From: Stackebrandtia nassauensis DSM 44728
GTDB lineage: Bacteria > Actinomycetota > Actinomycetes > Mycobacteriales > Micromonosporaceae
Length of the DNA: 64,000 nt
Direction: 5' to 3'
Assembly: GCF_000024545.1 (NCBI RefSeq)
Contig: NC_013947.1
Coordinates: 6,138,001-6,202,000 of the forward strand
In this document: positions 24,841 to 40,001 of the stretch, piece by piece
Layout of the letters: each line of letters opens with the position of its first letter
Position numbering within the stretch: position 1 is the stretch's first letter
Position numbers and translations under genes: made by a program
Notes under the pieces: model-generated
What the model saw: the letters and a program-made list of their open reading frames with translations, nothing else
What the model was told of the DNA's origin: nothing
The model's database searches: none

Positions 24841-26028
24841 TCACAGGTTCACCGGCAGCTTCTCGACTCCGTACACGATGGACAGTTCGCGGAACTTCAG
24901 TTCCTCGAACGGCACCGCCAGCCGCAGGTTCGGGAACCGGCGCAGCAGCGCCGGGTAGGCGATCTGGAGTTCGATGCGGCCCAGTTCGGCACCGACGCAG
25001 CGGTGCAGTCCGTAGCCGAAGGCCACGTGCGGCGGCATGTCGCGGAAGATGTTGACCTTCTCGGCGTCCGCGCCGAAGGCGGAGTCGCGGTTGGCGCCCG
25101 ACAGCGAGGCCAGCACGACCTCGCCCTTCCGGACGACCTGGCCGTTGGACAGTTTCACGTCCTCCAGCGCGAACCGCGGGAAGGCCACCTGCACGACGGT
25201 CAGGTAGCGCAGCAGTTCGTCGACGACCGGGACGACCTTGTCGTCGTCGTCGCGGACCATCGCGAAGTGCTCGGGTTTGGTCATCAGGTGCAGGGCGCCC
25301 AGTGCCAGCATGCTCGCGGTGGTCTCGTGGCCGCCGATGAGGATGCCGTCGGCGATCTCGGTGAGTTCGGCGTCGGAGATGTTGTCGCCGTGTTCGCGCA
25401 CCAGCATGCCCAGCAGGTTGTCCCCCGGTTCGGCGCGCTGTTGCGCCACCAGGCCGGACAGGTACTCCAAAGTGTCCTGAACGGCGGCCAGGCAGCCCTC
25501 GATGTCGCCCAGGAAGTCGAAACGGGACTCCGACAGCCGCTGGAAGTCGGCGCGGTCCGGGTACGGGACACCGAGCAGTTCGCTGATCACCAGGGAGGGG
25601 ATCGGCACCGCGAACGCGTCGACCAGGTCGACGCCGTCCCCGGCGGCCTCCATCGCGTCCAGGCGTTCGGCGACGATCTCCTCGATACGCGGGATCAGCC
25701 GCCGCAGCCGCCGCATCGTGAACTCGGGTGTGAGCATCTTGCGCAGCCGGGTGTGGTCGGGCGGATCCTTGAATCCCAGGCCACCCGGGTTGACGTCCTT
25801 GAGGAAGGCGAGGTCGTCTTCAGCCGTCATCTTGGCGAAGTCATTGCTGAACTTGTTCGACCCGAGCACGGTACGGGTGTCCTCGTAGCCGGTCACCAGC
25901 CAAATCGGCGGGCCGATCGGGTATTGCACCCTGCTCACCGGGTTTTCGGCACGGCGGCGCGCCAGTTCAGGCACGGGATCAAGACCGTCGCGCTGAAACA
26001 TCACGAGGTTGAAGGGTTCGTCGGACAT
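24841..26028 (-). CDS. cytochrome P450
   Basis: A soluble 395-aa bacterial P450. The I-helix oxygen-binding motif is IGGHETTAS, the K-helix ExxR is in DELLRYL, and the heme loop is FGYGLHRCVG with Cys344 as ligand. The CYP family number and substrate cannot be read from sequence alone. ATG at 26028 (MSDEPFN) has GAGGAAG about 6 nt upstream; the frame extends further but lacks a better start. No ferredoxin or reductase gene adjoins, so electron partners must come from elsewhere. Confidence 0.9.
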   Translation of the reverse strand: MSDEPFNLVMFQRDGLDPVPELARRRAENPVSRVQYPIGPPIWLVTGYEDTRTVLGSNKFSNDFAKMTAEDDLAFLKDVNPGGLGFKDPPDHTRLRKMLTPEFTMRRLRRLIPRIEEIVAERLDAMEAAGDGVDLVDAFAVPIPSLVISELLGVPYPDRADFQRLSESRFDFLGDIEGCLAAVQDTLEYLSGLVAQQRAEPGDNLLGMLVREHGDNISDAELTEIADGILIGGHETTASMLALGALHLMTKPEHFAMVRDDDDKVVPVVDELLRYLTVVQVAFPRFALEDVKLSNGQVVRKGEVVLASLSGANRDSAFGADAEKVNIFRDMPPHVAFGYGLHRCVGAELGRIELQIAYPALLRRFPNLRLAVPFEELKFRELSIVYGVEKLPVNL

Positions 26029-26192
26029 CGATACTTCCTCATCTATCTGCCGCAGGAAGCATACGGGCCGGAACCGGCCCGCCTTCATCACACCGGGCAG
26101 TTGGGGCTGTCGTCCTTCAATCGTCGGTCATCCGCCGTTTCAGGACTACCGCTCGGTAAGTGCTTTGTGCCACACTAGGTGGCGCACAATTT

Positions 26193-26209
26193 AGTAAGAC
26201 ACTCTTACT
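26193..26209. promoter_or_regulatory. AGTAAGA-CAC-TCTTACT dyad upstream of the PhoX-like gene
   Basis: A perfect 7-bp inverted repeat with a 3-nt spacer in the divergent P450/PhoX-like gap, 34 bp before the GTG. It could be an operator; no PHO-box direct repeats of the GTTCACC type were seen. Confidence 0.4.
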
Positions 26210-26243
26210 ATCTCCCCACCCCTCAACCCCCGAGGAGCAACAA

Positions 26244-27395
26244 GTGAAACGCCGCACCGTTTTGCTGGGCACCACCGTCGCCGTCGGCGGCGCGACCGGC
26301 CTGGCCGGAAGCCTGTGGCACCAGGCCTTCGCCGACCCCGCCCAACCCGGACCCAGCCCCTACGGCGACCTGCTCGAGGCCGACGCCAACGGCATCCGGC
26401 TGCCGGAGGGCTTCACCTCCCGTGCCATCGGCGAGTCCAGTAAAGACGTCGCCGGTTACACGTGGCACGACGCCCCCGACGGCGGCGCCTGCTTCGAGAC
26501 CGAGGACGGCTGGATCTACGTGTCCAACAGCGAGATCGAGAACAACGAGGGTGGCGCCTCGGCCGTCCGCTTCACCGCGGACGGCGAGATCCACTCCGCC
26601 TACCGGATCCTGGGCGGCACCGAACGCAACTGCGCCGGGGGTGCCACCCCGTGGGGCACCTGGCTTTCCTGCGAGGAGACCGAACGCGGCGAGGTCTACG
26701 AGACCGACCCGACCGGCGAGAAGGAGGCCGTCGTCCACCCGGCGATGGGCCGGTTCCAGCACGAGGCCGCCGCCTGCGATCCCGACCGCAAGGTCGTCTA
26801 CCTGACCGAGGACGAGAGCGACGGCTGCTTCTACCGGTTCACGCCCGACAACTGGGAGGACCTGTCGGCCGGACGGCTCGACGTGCTGACCGAGTCCGAC
26901 GGAACCCTGGCCTGGGAGGAGGTCCCCGACCCGCTGGCCGAGGACGAGGAGACCCGGTTCCAGGTGTCGTCGGCCAAGAAGTTCGACGGCGGCGAAGGTT
27001 GCTGGTACACCAACGGCATCTGCTACTTCACCACCAAGGGCTCCAACACCGTGTGGGCCTTCAACGCCGCCGACGACACCATCGCCGTCGCCTACGATGA
27101 CGACGAAGTGGACGGTGATGCCCCGCTGCACGGCGTGGACAACATCACCGGCGCCCGCTCCGGCGACCTGTTCGTCGCCGAGGACGGCGGCGACATGGAG
27201 ATCAACATCATCACGCCCGACGAGGTCGTCGCGCCGTTCCTGCGCATCGAGGGGCACGACGAATCCGAGATCTGCGGACCGGCGTTCTCCCCCGACGGGA
27301 AGCGGTTCTACTTCTCGTCGCAACGCGGCAGCGGCGGTTCCGACTCCGACGGAATCACTTATGAAGTAACCGGTCCCTTCCGCGATTCCGCCTAA
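26244..27395 (+). CDS. PhoX-like (DUF839) exported protein
   Basis: The 383-aa precursor starts GTG (CGAGGAG upstream) and has MKRRTVLLG followed by a hydrophobic stretch: a Tat-type twin Arg leader. The DUF839 beta-propeller shows the family signature NCAGGATPWGTWLSCEET, GRFQHEAAACDP and YLTEDES. PhoX phosphatases are Tat-exported Ca/Fe enzymes releasing phosphate; this member is shorter than classical PhoX, so phosphatase activity is inferred. No phosphate genes adjoin. Confidence 0.78.
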   Translation: MKRRTVLLGTTVAVGGATGLAGSLWHQAFADPAQPGPSPYGDLLEADANGIRLPEGFTSRAIGESSKDVAGYTWHDAPDGGACFETEDGWIYVSNSEIENNEGGASAVRFTADGEIHSAYRILGGTERNCAGGATPWGTWLSCEETERGEVYETDPTGEKEAVVHPAMGRFQHEAAACDPDRKVVYLTEDESDGCFYRFTPDNWEDLSAGRLDVLTESDGTLAWEEVPDPLAEDEETRFQVSSAKKFDGGEGCWYTNGICYFTTKGSNTVWAFNAADDTIAVAYDDDEVDGDAPLHGVDNITGARSGDLFVAEDGGDMEINIITPDEVVAPFLRIEGHDESEICGPAFSPDGKRFYFSSQRGSGGSDSDGITYEVTGPFRDSA

Positions 27396-27413
27396 TCGGG
27401 TGTTGTGAGTCAC

Positions 27414-27467
27414 GGCTCGCTTCCGATATCGTCACCCACAGTTGATAGCCGGATTCGGAAGCGAGCC
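27414..27467. promoter_or_regulatory. 13-bp dyad ending 2 nt before a start codon
   Basis: GGCTCGCTTCCGA (27414-27426) and TCGGAAGCGAGCC (27455-27467) are perfect inverted arms, 28 nt apart. They lie between the PhoX-like stop and the EgtD-like ATG at 27470. The element may terminate the first gene, act as an operator or mask the start in the mRNA. Confidence 0.5.
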
Positions 27468-27469
27468 CC

Positions 27470-28564
27470 ATGAAGCCGTACGTTTTAATCCACTGTGACT
27501 ACAGTGAGTACACGGCGGCGCTGCGCGCCGACGCCCGCTCCGGCCTTTTCGGACAGGACCTCTCGCTGCCCTCCCGCTGGTGTTTCGACGGCCGGGGGCG
27601 GCGGCTCTTCGGACGGCTGGCGGCCGGGAGCCACTCCCGGCTGTTCCGCGCCGAGGCCGAGGTGCTGACCGACTGCGCGACCGAGTTCGCCGAGTACACC
27701 CGCGCCCGGCACCTGATCCAGCTGGGACCGGCCGGATCGGTGCCGCCGCTGTTGTTGGCCGACTCGCTGATCGCGGCCGGGAAACTGACCGCTGTGTCGA
27801 GTCTGGACACCCCGCACGCCGAGGTGCCCGAGTACCCGGCCGGGTTCCCCCGGCTCGACCTGCGGCACGTCATCGCCGACGCGCTGCGGCGGCTGCCCGA
27901 ACTGCCCGACCCGCCCCGGCTGATCCACTGCCCCGCCGCCGGATTCGCCACTTTGGACCGTGGCGAGCGGCTGCGGCTGCTGACGCTGCTGCGGGACCGG
28001 TGCGAGCCCGGCGACCACCTGCTGGTCGCCGCGCCGCTGGCCGAGGTGCCCGGCGGCAGTGCCGAGTTCTTCGACGACCCCGCCGGGCTGGGCGCCGAGT
28101 TCAACCGCAACGTCCTCAACGTCGTCAACCACACCCTGGACGCCGACGTCACCTGCACCGCCTTCGAGCACGTGGTGTCGACGCCGCGACCCGACCGGCT
28201 GGAGTTGCGGCTGCGGGCCCGGGTGGGGCTGCGCATCGAACTGCGCACCCTCGGCTTCCACATCGACGTCGACCAGGGCCGGGAACTGCGGACCTTCCGG
28301 CTGTTCGGGCTCAGCGCCGAGACCCTGTCGGCCGAACTGGAACGCACCGGGTTCACCGTCACCGAATCCCGGCACGACCGCCGGGAGCTGGTGACGCTGG
28401 CGCTGGCCGAGGCGGCCTTAACCGTCCGCCCTAGTAGGGCACGGTCTCGATCCAGCCGCCGTCGACCAGGTAGTCGATCACCTGCCCGATCGCCTCGTCC
28501 ACCGCGATCTCCGAGGTGTCGACGGTCAGGTCGGCGTTCTTGGGAACCTCGTAGGGGTCGGTGA
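27470..28564 (+). CDS. divergent EgtD-like (Methyltransf_33) protein with run-on 3' end
   Basis: The first about 320 residues match the histidine N-alpha-methyltransferase-like family: RWCFDGRGRRLFGRL at the N-terminus, HLIQLGPAGSVPPLL for the SAM site, and LGAEFNRNVLNVVNHTLDAD. The EYYPTRxE segment that supplies the substrate Tyr in EgtD is replaced by GSHSRLFRAEAE, and no ergothioneine genes adjoin, so another substrate or loss of activity is likely. The frame runs 134 bp into the convergent APS-kinase gene; its last about 45 residues are Arg/Ser/Pro-rich antisense. TAG TAG at about 28432 in another frame suggests a late frameshift. Confidence 0.65.
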   Translation: MKPYVLIHCDYSEYTAALRADARSGLFGQDLSLPSRWCFDGRGRRLFGRLAAGSHSRLFRAEAEVLTDCATEFAEYTRARHLIQLGPAGSVPPLLLADSLIAAGKLTAVSSLDTPHAEVPEYPAGFPRLDLRHVIADALRRLPELPDPPRLIHCPAAGFATLDRGERLRLLTLLRDRCEPGDHLLVAAPLAEVPGGSAEFFDDPAGLGAEFNRNVLNVVNHTLDADVTCTAFEHVVSTPRPDRLELRLRARVGLRIELRTLGFHIDVDQGRELRTFRLFGLSAETLSAELERTGFTVTESRHDRRELVTLALAEAALTVRPSRARSRSSRRRPGSRSPARSPRPPRSPRCRRSGRRSWEPRRGR

Positions 28565-29960
28565 TGCCGGTGAACGACTCGATGACCCCGGCGCGGGCCT
28601 TGGCGTACAGGCCCTTGCGGTCGCGTTCCTCGCACACCTCCAGCGGCGTGGACACGTGCACCAGGATGAAGTCGGCCCCGGCCTCGGCGGCCATCCGGCG
28701 GGCCTCGGCGCGTCCGGCGGCGTAGGGCGCGATCGGGCAGCACAGCGCGACGCCGTGGTGGTGCGCGACCTCGCTGGCCACGTAAGCGATCCGGCGGATG
28801 TTGGCCTCGCGGTCGGTGCCGGAGAAGCCCAGTTCGCTGGACAGCAGCCGCCGCACCACGTCGCCGTCGAACAGCGAGACGGTGCGTTCGCCGGTCTCCA
28901 GCAGCGCGTCGTAGACACCCCGGGCGATGGTGGACTTGCCCGAACCCGACAGGCCGGTCATGAACACGACCACGCCGCGTTTGCGGCGCGGCGGCCGGGC
29001 GCGGCGCAGTTCGGCGGCCACGGCGGGCGGGGTGTGCCAGTCGGGCAGCCCGAAACCGCGGTCCAGCATGTCGGAGATCTCGGACGGGCTCATCGCCTGG
29101 CGACGGAACGGCGGCTCGACGTCCTCCAACGCGCGCCACTGGCCGTCGCGGGCGTCGTAACACAGCTGCCGGGGCAGCATGATCCGCACGCCGGAGCCAC
29201 CGGCGGCGAAGCTGCGGCCCATGGACAGCAGGTGGGTGGCGCCGTAGGCGGCCGCGACCCGCGAGGACAGCAGTCCGTCGCGGACGTCGTCGCCGCGCTG
29301 CGACAGCGGCACCGCCACGATCGTCGACTTGGGCAGCCGGTCCCGGGCGGCCATGATGCTGCGCACCAGTACCGCGGGCGGCAGCCCGTCGGGGCCCAGC
29401 CCCGCGACCGGGATCAGGATCAGGACGTGGGCGGCCAGGGTGTGGGCGGCGCGCGAGATCTCGGCCAGCTGCGGCCGGTGCAGCGGTCGGTCGGCGATGA
29501 CGCCCAGCACCCGCTGCGTGGTCAGGGTCTCGCGGGTGGCGGCCGGGGTGGCGCGCAGCCGTCTGAACGGCCCGTGCAGCACCTCGCCGATGCGCCGCAC
29601 CGGCCCGGCGACCCGCACCGAGCCGTCCCCGACCGGGGTCAGCTCGACGGCGTCCACGGCCGCGACCGGCACGCCCTCGGGGTCGGTGAGCACCAGCACC
29701 CGGCTCATCGGCGAACTGGAATCCAAAGAGGACACGGTATCGGCGGGCACGTGCAGGGTCACCGGCGTCGGCCACTGTGTCCCATCGGCGAGGGTCCCGG
29801 CGGCGGCGACACTGTCGACGTCCTCGGTCCCCAGGAACCGGTTCAGCGGCGCGTACGCCCCCGACAGCAGCAGCTCGAGGTCGGCCAGCTCATGCGGCCG
29901 AGGAGTGTATGAAGGCGCGTCGGCCAGAACTTCATCGGGCAGCACCCAGTCGGAAACCAC
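28431..29960 (-). CDS. sulfurylase-like/APS kinase fusion
   Basis: The 509-aa protein combines an N-terminal ATP-sulfurylase-like region (1-315) with a C-terminal APS kinase (about 325-509). The kinase is intact: Walker A TGLSGSGKST, LFDGDVVRR, GFSGTDREANIRRI and KGLYAKARAG. It makes PAPS from adenylyl sulfate and ATP. In the sulfurylase part the catalytic QxRNPxHxxH reads IADRPLHRPQ and GRDHAG reads GRSFAA, so that activity is probably lost or changed. The start is GTG at 29960 (GGGGAG upstream). It is divergent from PEP carboxylase over 226 bp in which I see nothing definite. Confidence 0.83.
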   Translation of the reverse strand: MVSDWVLPDEVLADAPSYTPRPHELADLELLLSGAYAPLNRFLGTEDVDSVAAAGTLADGTQWPTPVTLHVPADTVSSLDSSSPMSRVLVLTDPEGVPVAAVDAVELTPVGDGSVRVAGPVRRIGEVLHGPFRRLRATPAATRETLTTQRVLGVIADRPLHRPQLAEISRAAHTLAAHVLILIPVAGLGPDGLPPAVLVRSIMAARDRLPKSTIVAVPLSQRGDDVRDGLLSSRVAAAYGATHLLSMGRSFAAGGSGVRIMLPRQLCYDARDGQWRALEDVEPPFRRQAMSPSEISDMLDRGFGLPDWHTPPAVAAELRRARPPRRKRGVVVFMTGLSGSGKSTIARGVYDALLETGERTVSLFDGDVVRRLLSSELGFSGTDREANIRRIAYVASEVAHHHGVALCCPIAPYAAGRAEARRMAAEAGADFILVHVSTPLEVCEERDRKGLYAKARAGVIESFTGITDPYEVPKNADLTVDTSEIAVDEAIGQVIDYLVDGGWIETVPY

Positions 29961-30186
29961 ACCGCTCCCCTTCCTTGCCGTGGCTGTCGTTGCAACAGTC
30001 TTGCAGGCCGCGTCGTCTCCATTCCATCGCGGTGCGCGCTGCGACGCGTCCCACGATCGGCCAGAGGATTCTGCCGGGTCCACCGAGTCACCCGTGGCGA
30101 TCGAATCGGCTCGCCAACTCGGTCGGTTACCCTGTCGACAGCGGACAGCGTCGTCCTCCGCAACCGACTCGTGGGAAGACTTAATC

Positions 30187-32931
<2,745 letters not shown>

Positions 32932-32939
32932 GAACGCTC

Positions 32940-32978
32940 AAGCCCCACGCGCGACGGTCGGGTCGGGCGTGGGGCTTT
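32940..32978. terminator. hairpin terminator between ppc and the lipoprotein gene
   Basis: AAGCCCCACGC and GCGTGGGGCTT form an 11-bp stem around a 16-nt loop, with a T run in the ppc direction and A residues on the opposite side; it can serve both convergent genes. Confidence 0.8.
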
Positions 32979-32992
32979 CGCGGTTGTCGTCG

Positions 32993-34093
32993 TTACTTGA
33001 AGGCCAGGGAGATTTCCTTGGCCGAGGGCTTGTCGTTCCAGCTGCAGGAGCCGGTCACGTTGGCCCACACGGCTTTCATCTTCCCGCGCGGGGAGATCTT
33101 CAGTTCGGCCTTGGTGGTCTTGTCCGACACCTGGAACAGCAGCGTGACCTCGGACGGGCTGAACAGGGAGCTGGTGCCGTCGGTGGTCTGGGAGCTCTGG
33201 TCGGCCTTGAAGCTCTCCTTGCCCTTGGAGTCGGTGGCCTTGCCCTCGTTGGGGTTGAGGGAGAAGAGTTCGCGTTCCTTGAGGGTCCAGTCGACGCCGG
33301 GTTCGTGGCTGCCGGGGGCGAAGCCGTAGACGGAGTCGGTGGTCATGTCGGAGATGGGGACCGAGACCCACACCTTGCCCTTGTCGGCCCAGCCCTTGGA
33401 CTCGATCCACGGGGCCTTGGTGGCGGCGCCGACCTTCATGCTGATGTTGAGGGTGCGCTTTTCCTTCTCGTACTGGGCGCCCGCGTCGGCGGTGATCTTG
33501 CCCTTGCTGTCGTAGTCCACCGGGTCATCGGACTCGAGGCCGCCGTTGTAGTAGCCGTCGATCTGTTCGGAGCGCTTGCCGTCGCGCAGGTTGATCGTCT
33601 GGGACTTCTCCTCGTCGGTGACGGTGAGTTTGACGTCGGCCTTGGCGGGGATGACCGCGGCGATGGCCTCGCTGGGGCCGGGGAGGCGGTCGAGCGGGCG
33701 CTTCTTGTCGTTGACCGTCAGTTCCGCCTTGACCTTCTCGTTGGAGTGGACCTGGCTCTTGCCGTCCATGATGGCGAGGAAGAACTCGGAGTCGTCGGGG
33801 ACGGCCATGGGCTGGTCGAAGCCGTAGACGCGGGCGTTGTCCTCGGGCACCTCGGTGGTGGCGGTGTAGCCCGAGACGGCCAGCTTGTAGTGGGGGCCGA
33901 TGAGCATCCCGGGCTTGTCGCCGTCCTCGGAGAGGTAGGGCTTGTCGGGGCGGAGGTCCTTCGCCTTGGTGATGACGGTGTGCTCTGCCGGCGCGGTCAG
34001 CGTGCCGCCGATCGAAGCGCAGGAGGCGGCGGTGGCCAGGAGGGCGGCGGCCACGAGGGGCGCGGCGACGCGCCTGAGCGTTGAACTCGGCAT
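32993..34093 (-). CDS. lipoprotein of unknown function
   Basis: The 366-aa precursor has a short basic start, a hydrophobic stretch and lipobox LLATAASC, so a lipid-anchored extracellular protein is expected. The mature part is Lys/Asp-rich, with repeated short beta-type segments (VKLTVTDEEK, RTLNISMKVG, KVWVSVPISD) and no domain I recognise. ATG at 34093 gives the cleanest signal. TATATT lies 7 nt upstream, so a leaderless mRNA is possible; an ATG 7 codons further up is the alternative. Confidence 0.68.
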   Translation of the reverse strand: MPSSTLRRVAAPLVAAALLATAASCASIGGTLTAPAEHTVITKAKDLRPDKPYLSEDGDKPGMLIGPHYKLAVSGYTATTEVPEDNARVYGFDQPMAVPDDSEFFLAIMDGKSQVHSNEKVKAELTVNDKKRPLDRLPGPSEAIAAVIPAKADVKLTVTDEEKSQTINLRDGKRSEQIDGYYNGGLESDDPVDYDSKGKITADAGAQYEKEKRTLNISMKVGAATKAPWIESKGWADKGKVWVSVPISDMTTDSVYGFAPGSHEPGVDWTLKERELFSLNPNEGKATDSKGKESFKADQSSQTTDGTSSLFSPSEVTLLFQVSDKTTKAELKISPRGKMKAVWANVTGSCSWNDKPSAKEISLAFK

Positions 34094-34269
34094 GGGCACA
34101 AATATATGCGGCATACCTGGTGTGGCGTACCTCCGGTCATCCCATGTGAGCCAGCTGTACGGGTGATGTCACGTTGAGTTCCCTTGGGGCAGGCGAACTT
34201 TCGTACGACTCATATGCCACTCTGGTCACACCCGCCTCTCGCCCCATAGTGCACACCTAGGAGAAGCCC

Positions 34270-35103
34270 ATGGTGATGGGCCCCACCCACGCCGTGTCCG
34301 GAGCCGCCGCCTGGCTGGTGGCTTCCGCCGTCGCCGAAACGGCCTTCAACTTCCATCAGGGACCCACCACCCTCGCCCTGGGAACGGTCGCCTGCACCGG
34401 CGCCGCACTTCTGCCCGATTTGGACTGTTCCGGTCGGGTGCTGAAGAACAAGGGCGGCGCGACGGTCGCGCGCACCTTCGGTGTCGCCTCGCTGTTCCTG
34501 GCCGAGTGCGTCGAGAAGTTCTCGCTCGGCGTCTACAAGATCACGAGGAGCAAAAAGGACGGTAAGAAGTCCAACGGCCACCGCACCTTCACCCACACCT
34601 GGCTCTTCGCGGCCCTGCTGGGCGTCGGGGTGGGGGCGCTGGCGTACAACTTCGGCAGACCCGCGGTCGCCGCGATGATGTTCCTGCTGACGGGTCTGGC
34701 GATTCGCGGCGTCATGAACGACTGGGCCAAGAAGCAGGGCTGGTGGATCATCACGCTGATATCGCTGGCGGTGGCGGTCGGGTTGCATCAGGAGTTGCCC
34801 GACCATCGGCCCTATGTGGTCCTGGGCGCGGCGGTGGGCATCGGCTGCGTCGTGCACACCTTCGGCGACATGATCACCAAGATGGGCTGCCCGGTGCTGT
34901 TCCCGGTGCCGATCCAGAAGCGACGGTGGAAGGACATCGGCGTTCCCGACAAGATCGCGATCCGCGCGGGCAGCAAGGTCGAGGAGAAGGTGCTGATGCC
35001 GCTGTTCGTCACCATCGCGGTGGCGGCACTGCTGTTCACCTCGGCGGAGGTGCGCGGCACCGTCGGCGGCTGGATGGTCGCCGCGGGAAACCTGATCGGT
35101 TAA
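34270..35103 (+). CDS. membrane-bound metal-dependent hydrolase, DUF457/YdjM-like
   Basis: This 277-aa protein has about six hydrophobic helices and the family's metal-ligand pattern: MGPTHAVSGAAAW at the start, ALLPDLDCSGRV, NGHRTFTHTWLFA and VVHTFGDMITKMGCPVLFPV. The His/Asp residues match the predicted active site of YdjM-type membrane hydrolases. Substrate unknown. GGAGAAG lies about 6 nt upstream of the ATG. It is 107 bp upstream of mfd on the same strand, with a hairpin between. Confidence 0.78.
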   Translation: MVMGPTHAVSGAAAWLVASAVAETAFNFHQGPTTLALGTVACTGAALLPDLDCSGRVLKNKGGATVARTFGVASLFLAECVEKFSLGVYKITRSKKDGKKSNGHRTFTHTWLFAALLGVGVGALAYNFGRPAVAAMMFLLTGLAIRGVMNDWAKKQGWWIITLISLAVAVGLHQELPDHRPYVVLGAAVGIGCVVHTFGDMITKMGCPVLFPVPIQKRRWKDIGVPDKIAIRAGSKVEEKVLMPLFVTIAVAALLFTSAEVRGTVGGWMVAAGNLIG

Positions 35104-35121
35104 AAGTCACTGTCGATTCGT

Positions 35122-35150
35122 CCGAGGGCGCGAGTATTGTCGACCCTCGG
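35122..35150. terminator. short hairpin upstream of mfd
   Basis: CCGAGGG and CCCTCGG are 7-bp arms with a 15-nt loop, between the DUF457-type gene and mfd. No T-tract; weak terminator or leader structure. Confidence 0.35.
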
Positions 35151-35210
35151 CGCACGATTCTGTCGACGCCTGTCCGTTATGCCCTTTTTCATGGGATTTT
35201 TGGGGTGCCA

Positions 35211-39266
<4,056 letters not shown>

Positions 39267-39301
39267 ATTAAGGTCTGGGCGGTACGAAAGGACTGAACTC
39301 G

Positions 39302-40000
39302 ATGAGAATTCGCGCGATCGCCGCGATGGGCCTGGCCGCCGCCGCACTGCTGACCGTGTCCGCCTGCCGGGTCGAACAGGGCGCCGCGCTGTTCGTCGGC
39401 GACGAGCGGATCAGCGAGAAGCGGGTCGACGAGGTGGTCGACAGCATCTCGGCCTCCGACCGGGCGAAGCTGGCCGATCTGAACCAGCTCACCGGCGGGC
39501 AGCTGCCGGACATCTCGACGGGGAACCTGCGCGGCTACGTCGTGGACGCGCTGGTGGTCACCGAGCTGGGTCAGCGGGTCGCCGCCGACACCGGTGTCAA
39601 GCCGGACCGCGAGTCCTCGTCGGTGATCAAGAAGAACTGGGAGCTGCTGGAGCTCGACAGCGACAGTGAGTTCGTCCAGCTGACCGCCGAGGCCGAGGCG
39701 TACCGCACCGTGCTGGTGGACGGGTCCAAGCCGCACCGCCCCAGCGACAAGGAGGTCGACGCGCTGACCGCCCAGCTGGAGCACACCTTCGGGCAGGAGC
39801 TCGACGAGCAGCAGAAGGCCGGGTTCGCTCAGTTCCTCACCAGTGAGGACGGACAGGTCGTCGTCGGTCAGCAGCGGCAGGTCTCCGACTACATCGCCGA
39901 GTACGACGTGACCGCCAACCCGCGCTACGGGCAGTCGTTCATCGTGATCGCCCGCAACGCCGGACCGCAGCCGCTCATCACCTCCGACATCCCCAGCTGA
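39302..40000 (+). CDS. SurA-N-like lipoprotein downstream of mfd
   Basis: The 232-aa precursor has signal peptide and lipobox LLTVSAC (Cys at about 21). The mature part is helical and charged (ISEKRVDEVVDSISASDRAK; SDKEVDALTAQLEHTFGQEL), resembling the N-terminal chaperone module of SurA/PrsA-type proteins without the parvulin domain. AAAGGA lies 8 nt before the ATG. It sits between mfd and mazG, 1 nt from mazG, so it is part of that operon. Exact role unknown. Confidence 0.75.
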   Translation: MRIRAIAAMGLAAAALLTVSACRVEQGAALFVGDERISEKRVDEVVDSISASDRAKLADLNQLTGGQLPDISTGNLRGYVVDALVVTELGQRVAADTGVKPDRESSSVIKKNWELLELDSDSEFVQLTAEAEAYRTVLVDGSKPHRPSDKEVDALTAQLEHTFGQELDEQQKAGFAQFLTSEDGQVVVGQQRQVSDYIAEYDVTANPRYGQSFIVIARNAGPQPLITSDIPS

Positions 40001-40001
40001 C

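Noticed and set aside
26160-26243. PHO box upstream of the PhoX-like gene
   Set aside because: No tandem GTTCACC-like 11-mers; only the AGTAAGA dyad is present.
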